From contig CABUAP010000039.1 of NCBI GenBank assembly GCA_902489675.1, positions 1 through 9,571 of the forward strand: DNA of 9,571 bases. The letters run 5' to 3'. This DNA is from an uncultured Azospirillum sp. (lineage in GTDB: Bacteria > Pseudomonadota > Alphaproteobacteria > RF32 > CAG-239). Below the pieces are notes generated by a model. The model was not told where the DNA came from. It ran no database searches and saw only the letters and a program-made list of their open reading frames with translations. The translations under genes were made by a program, and so were the position numbers. This document shows positions 6,807 to 9,571 of this stretch, one piece after another. Position 1 is the first letter of the stretch. Each line of letters begins with the position of its first letter.

Positions 6807-7921
6807 TATCTGATCTCCTCAAAAAGTTCCAAAGCACGTTTAACCGTTTGGTCCATATTATAATATTTGTAATCTGCCAACCTGCCGGCAAAATAGACAT
6901 TCGGCAAAGTTGCCGCTTTTTGTTTATAGCGTTGGTATAATTCATGATTTTTTTCGGCCGGCACCGGATAATAACGCTCATTTTTTCCCGCCGCATACGG
7001 TTCCGGATACTCCTCGGAAACCACGGTTTGAGCGCTCTGTTCATCAAGGTAATATTTGTATTCCACGCTGCGGGTAAAATCATAATTTTCGGGAAAATTA
7101 ATCTGCGGACCGCTCTGATAATACGGCCGGTCAAAACGTTTGAAACGAATATCCAGGCTTCTGTACGGGAGTTCACCCAGTTCATAGGAAAAGAACTCGT
7201 CAATCGGACCGGTATAAAACAGTCGGTCATAAGCAACCACATCCCTGATATCATTAAAATCGGTATTCAATTCAACTTTAATCTGCGGATCGGCTATCAT
7301 TTTTTCTGCCATTTTGGTATATCCGGCAGACGGGATTGCCTGATATTTATCCTGAAAATAGCGATCGTCACGGCTGATAAAAACCGGAACCCGGGCGCTG
7401 ACCGAAGGATCAAGTTCTTCCGGCCGCACCCCCCATTGTTTGACGGTATAACCAAGGAAAATCTTTTCATACACATAATCCGCCAAACGGGAAAAATCCT
7501 CATCTTTAGCCTGTTTCAATTGCAAGATCGGCACTTTGCGGTTAAAACCGAATTTGGCAATCAACTTTTCTTCCAAACGCTCGGCCAAACCTTTGGGAAA
7601 CACTTTGTGCAGGCTGTCAAGATTAAACGGAATATTCACTTCGCGGCCGTCAATCACGGCTTTGACCCGATACATAAAATAATGCCAATCGGTAAAACGG
7701 CTCATATAATCCCAAACAGATTTATCGTTGGTATGAAAAATATGCGGTCCGTATTTGTGGACGGTTACGCCGCTTTGATCTTTATAGTCATATATATTGC
7801 CGCCGATATGATCACGCTTGTCCACAATCAACACTTCTTCTTTTAATTCTGCCGCCAGCCGTTCGGCCAATACCAAACCACTCAAACCGCAGCCTACAAT
7901 CAGATTTTTTACCTGTTTCAT
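6806..7921 (-). CDS. glf: UDP-galactopyranose mutase
   Basis: This FAD-dependent cytosolic enzyme isomerises UDP-galactopyranose to UDP-galactofuranose, the donor for Galf residues in bacterial surface glycans. The 371-residue length is typical. The FAD-binding GCGLSG (10-15) follows the first strand, then DKRDHIGGN (34-42), YGPHIFHT (57-64) and YTVKQWG (158-164). The C-terminal GRLADYKYYNMDQ (346-358) is the usual flavin and substrate region, and Arg284 in FTRSVEYK matches the conserved phosphate-binding arginine. The substrate-loop arginine normally seen in a PVR motif is replaced: this protein reads PVFISRDDRYF (179-189). I start at ATG 7919-7921 because AGGA lies nine bases upstream and the GxGxxG motif then sits at the expected distance. 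A longer frame would add 49 residues antisense to nothing but inside galE. It begins one base after the galE stop, so the UDP-galactose maker and user are co-translated. Confidence 0.95.
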   Translation of the reverse strand: MKQVKNLIVGCGLSGLVLAERLAAELKEEVLIVDKRDHIGGNIYDYKDQSGVTVHKYGPHIFHTNDKSVWDYMSRFTDWHYFMYRVKAVIDGREVNIPFNLDSLHKVFPKGLAERLEEKLIAKFGFNRKVPILQLKQAKDEDFSRLADYVYEKIFLGYTVKQWGVRPEELDPSVSARVPVFISRDDRYFQDKYQAIPSAGYTKMAEKMIADPQIKVELNTDFNDIRDVVAYDRLFYTGPIDEFFSYELGELPYRSLDIRFKRFDRPYYQSGPQINFPENYDFTRSVEYKYYLDEQSAQTVVSEEYPEPYAAGKNERYYPVPAEKNHELYQRYKQKAATLPNVYFAGRLADYKYYNMDQTVKRALELFEEIR

Positions 7922-7922
7922 T

Positions 7923-8891
7923 TTAATATTTCCTGTTTGTTTCCCATTGCCACGCCGTATTGATAATATCATCAATTGCGGTATATTGCGGCATCCAGCC
8001 GAGGACTTCCCGCGCTTTACGGTTATCGGCGAACAATTTTGCCGGATCTCCCGGACGCCGCGGCGCATATTCTACCGGACATCTCCAGCCGCTTACCTTT
8101 TCCGCTGCGGTAATTATTTCGCGCACACTGATGCCGACACCGGTACCAAGATTGATGCAGCCGCTGTAAGAATTCAGTTTTTCCAAAGCCAGCCGATGAG
8201 CAACAGCCAAATCCTCAACATGAATGTAATCGCGGATGCAGGTGCCGTCCGGCGTATTATAATCGGTACCGAAAACTCGGATTGTTTCCAACTCGCCGTT
8301 TACGGCTTTCAGCACCAGAGGGATCAGGTGAGTTTCCGGCTCATGACTTTCGCCGATCATACCGTCTGACGAACAGCCGGCCGCATTGAAATAGCGCAAA
8401 GAAATATGTTTTAGACCATACGCTTTTTCATAATCGCGAAAGATCTCTTCAATTATAAGCTTGCTCCGTCCGTACGGATTGATCGGTCGTTGCGGATGTT
8501 TTTCATCAATCGGCAAATATTGCGGCTCGCCATAAGTGGCGCAAGTGCTGGAAAAAACGATTTTATCAACCGCAAATTCGCTCATTACATCTAATAAATT
8601 GAGTGTTCCCGTCACATTGTTTTTGTAATATTTCTGCGGATCGGCCACACTTTCGCCGACATAGGCAAACGCGGCGAAATGAATCACCGCTTCGGGATTA
8701 AATTTACGAAAAAGGTTTCTTAAAGAATCTTTATCAAGCAAGTCTGCCTTTTCAAAAGCAGCTCTCGGGTCAACAGCTTCGCGATGTCCGTAAACCAAGT
8801 TATCGGCAACCGCACAATCGTATCCGCGGTCAAGTAAATGCCGTAGTGTATGAGAGCCGATATATCCGGCACCTCCCATAATCAGTATCAT
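7923..8891 (-). CDS. galE: UDP-glucose 4-epimerase
   Basis: This extended short-chain dehydrogenase interconverts UDP-glucose and UDP-galactose in the cytosol and feeds the mutase encoded next. The 322-residue length is slightly shorter than E. coli GalE. The NAD-binding GGAGYIG (6-12), the catalytic Ser-Thr in FSSTCATYG (113-121), the Tyr140-x-x-x-Lys144 pair in NPYGRSK, and RYFNAAG (166-172) are all present. In the C-terminal substrate domain, the gate residue equivalent to E. coli Tyr299 appears to be Leu286 in GDPAKLFAD, by eye alignment. The enzyme might therefore also accept N-acetylated UDP-sugars; this is uncertain. AGGGGAG stands five bases before ATG 8891. The galE stop is one base before the mutase start, while 70 bases with a hairpin separate it from the upstream gene. 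Confidence 0.93.
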   Translation of the reverse strand: MILIMGGAGYIGSHTLRHLLDRGYDCAVADNLVYGHREAVDPRAAFEKADLLDKDSLRNLFRKFNPEAVIHFAAFAYVGESVADPQKYYKNNVTGTLNLLDVMSEFAVDKIVFSSTCATYGEPQYLPIDEKHPQRPINPYGRSKLIIEEIFRDYEKAYGLKHISLRYFNAAGCSSDGMIGESHEPETHLIPLVLKAVNGELETIRVFGTDYNTPDGTCIRDYIHVEDLAVAHRLALEKLNSYSGCINLGTGVGISVREIITAAEKVSGWRCPVEYAPRRPGDPAKLFADNRKAREVLGWMPQYTAIDDIINTAWQWETNRKY

Positions 8892-8932
8892 CAGTACTCC
8901 CCTGAAAAGTCACGTTTTATAGTTTGGGTACG

Positions 8933-8954
8933 GCGGAACTTAAAACAGTTCCGC
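8933..8954 (-). other. Intercistronic hairpin between uxs and galE
   Basis: A perfect 8-base inverted repeat (GCGGAACT at 8933-8940 and AGTTCCGC at 8947-8954) surrounds a six-base loop. It lies seven bases after the decarboxylase stop. On the minus strand it is followed by CGTACCCAAAC and no T run, so it does not look like a normal intrinsic terminator. It could mark an mRNA processing or stabilising structure, or partial polarity within the operon. Confidence 0.55.
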
Positions 8955-8961
8955 TCCCTGT

Positions 8962-9571
8962 TTATTCTGCAGCAACGGCTGCCGGCATAATCTCATGTCT
9001 GAAATAGTCGATTGTTTTATCCAACCCTTCTTCCAGACGAATTTTAGGCTCCCAGCCAAGTCTGCTTTTCGCCAATGTGATATCCGGACGCCGCTGGGTC
9101 GGATCGTCACTCGGCAAGGCCTTGTAGACCACTTTCGAGCGGCCGCCCACTTTTGATACAACCATTTCCGCCAGTTCTTTAATTGTAAACTCGCCCGGGT
9201 TGCCGGTATTGACCGGCCCCTGAAAATCTTTCGGACTGTTCATCATTCGCACCATTGCTTCAATCAGATCATCAACATAGCAAAAAGAACGGGTTTGATG
9301 ACCGTCGCCGTAGATGGTGATATCCTCGCCTCTCAAGGCCTGACAGATAAAATTGCTGACAACACGGCCGTCGTTCGGATCCATATTGGGACCATAAGTG
9401 TTAAATATACGGATAACTTTGATATCCACGCCTTCATGACGCCAGTAGTCGAAAAACAAACTTTCGGCACAGCGTTTTCCTTCATCATAGCAGGCTCTGA
9501 TACCATTAGGATTGACATTACCGCGGTAACTTTCCACTTGCGGATGTACCAGCGGTTCGCCGTAAACTTCG
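8962..9571 (-). CDS. UDP-glucuronate decarboxylase (UDP-xylose synthase), 5' end cut by window edge
   Basis: The enzyme oxidises and decarboxylates UDP-glucuronate to UDP-xylose using bound NAD, in the cytosol. The frame runs off the right edge, leaving the C-terminal 202 or so residues of a protein normally about 310-320 long. The visible part begins at the catalytic EVYG region. It then shows the Tyr-x-x-x-Lys pair in CYDEGKR, RIFNTYGPNM, DGRVVSNFI, YGDGHQTRSFCYVDDL, and RRPDI, whose arginine matches the substrate-binding arginine of human UXS1. GLDKTIDYFRHE near the end also matches family members. A dTDP-glucose 4,6-dehydratase is the main alternative. The decarboxylase-type NVNP...YDEGKR and DGRVVSNF segments argue against that, but the residue before EVYG, which would help decide, is outside the window. 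It appears to head the visible glycan run; its promoter lies beyond the edge. Confidence 0.9.
   Translation of the reverse strand, partial: EVYGEPLVHPQVESYRGNVNPNGIRACYDEGKRCAESLFFDYWRHEGVDIKVIRIFNTYGPNMDPNDGRVVSNFICQALRGEDITIYGDGHQTRSFCYVDDLIEAMVRMMNSPKDFQGPVNTGNPGEFTIKELAEMVVSKVGGRSKVVYKALPSDDPTQRRPDITLAKSRLGWEPKIRLEEGLDKTIDYFRHEIMPAAVAAE

Noticed and set aside
6944..7846. Long + strand open frame of 300 codons opposite the mutase gene
   Set aside because: It is antisense to glf, which has all family motifs. The translation is rich in Phe, Ile, Arg and His with no domain pattern, as expected of a shadow frame.
7922..8068. Longer N-terminus for the mutase starting at 8068
   Set aside because: The extra 49 residues lie inside galE in another frame and precede the usual mutase N-terminus. 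The ATG at 7921 has its own ribosome site.

Overview
The window comes from a bacterial chromosome of moderate GC. Strong AGGA-type ribosome binding sites precede most genes, one promoter is clearly sigma70-like, and the tRNA gene encodes its own CCA end. Sugar-nucleotide and glycosyltransferase genes for a surface glycan point to a Gram-negative or otherwise glycan-coated cell. The fructokinase resembles proteins I associate with gut Bacteroides. However, the Shine-Dalgarno sites and the TTGATT-17-TATGAT promoter do not look like Bacteroidota, so a host-associated proteobacterium (perhaps an uncultured alphaproteobacterium) is my low-confidence guess. There is no taxonomic marker here to settle it.

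Left part, + strand. The window opens inside a seven-helix membrane protein of unknown function (to 655), closed by a strong intrinsic terminator (675-712). A sigma70 promoter (731-759) then starts a compact three-gene operon. It encodes a PfkB-family fructokinase-like sugar kinase (797-1675), an FHS/FucP-like sugar:H+ symporter of the major facilitator superfamily (1680-2843), and a 110-residue membrane-anchored protein of unknown function (2849-3181). The first two read as an uptake-and-phosphorylation pair for a hexose, most likely fructose.

Middle, - strand. A SemiSWEET sugar transporter (3208-3474) converges on that operon with only 26 bases between stop codons. Upstream of it are an intrinsic terminator (3516-3543) and a tRNA-Arg with anticodon UCU (3549-3625).

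Right part, - strand. A polysaccharide-biosynthesis run is transcribed from beyond the right edge down to about 3714. Its order is UDP-glucuronate decarboxylase (cut by the edge), UDP-glucose 4-epimerase, UDP-galactopyranose mutase, a DUF4422-GT8 two-domain glycosyltransferase and a GT2 glycosyltransferase. The last four are separated by 15 bases or less, and the mutase and the GT8 gene overlap in a TAATG. Together they should supply UDP-xylose, UDP-galactose and UDP-galactofuranose plus two enzymes to use such donors. This suggests a lipopolysaccharide, capsule or glycoprotein glycan containing Galf and possibly xylose. The DUF4422-GT8 gene is much AT-richer than galE.

I found no CRISPR array, insertion sequence, phage gene or toxin-antitoxin pair, and no clearly new system. 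The observations most worth a second look are the two-domain glycosyltransferase in its low-GC gene, the unrecognised small protein in the sugar operon, the mutase active-site loop, and an intercistronic hairpin.
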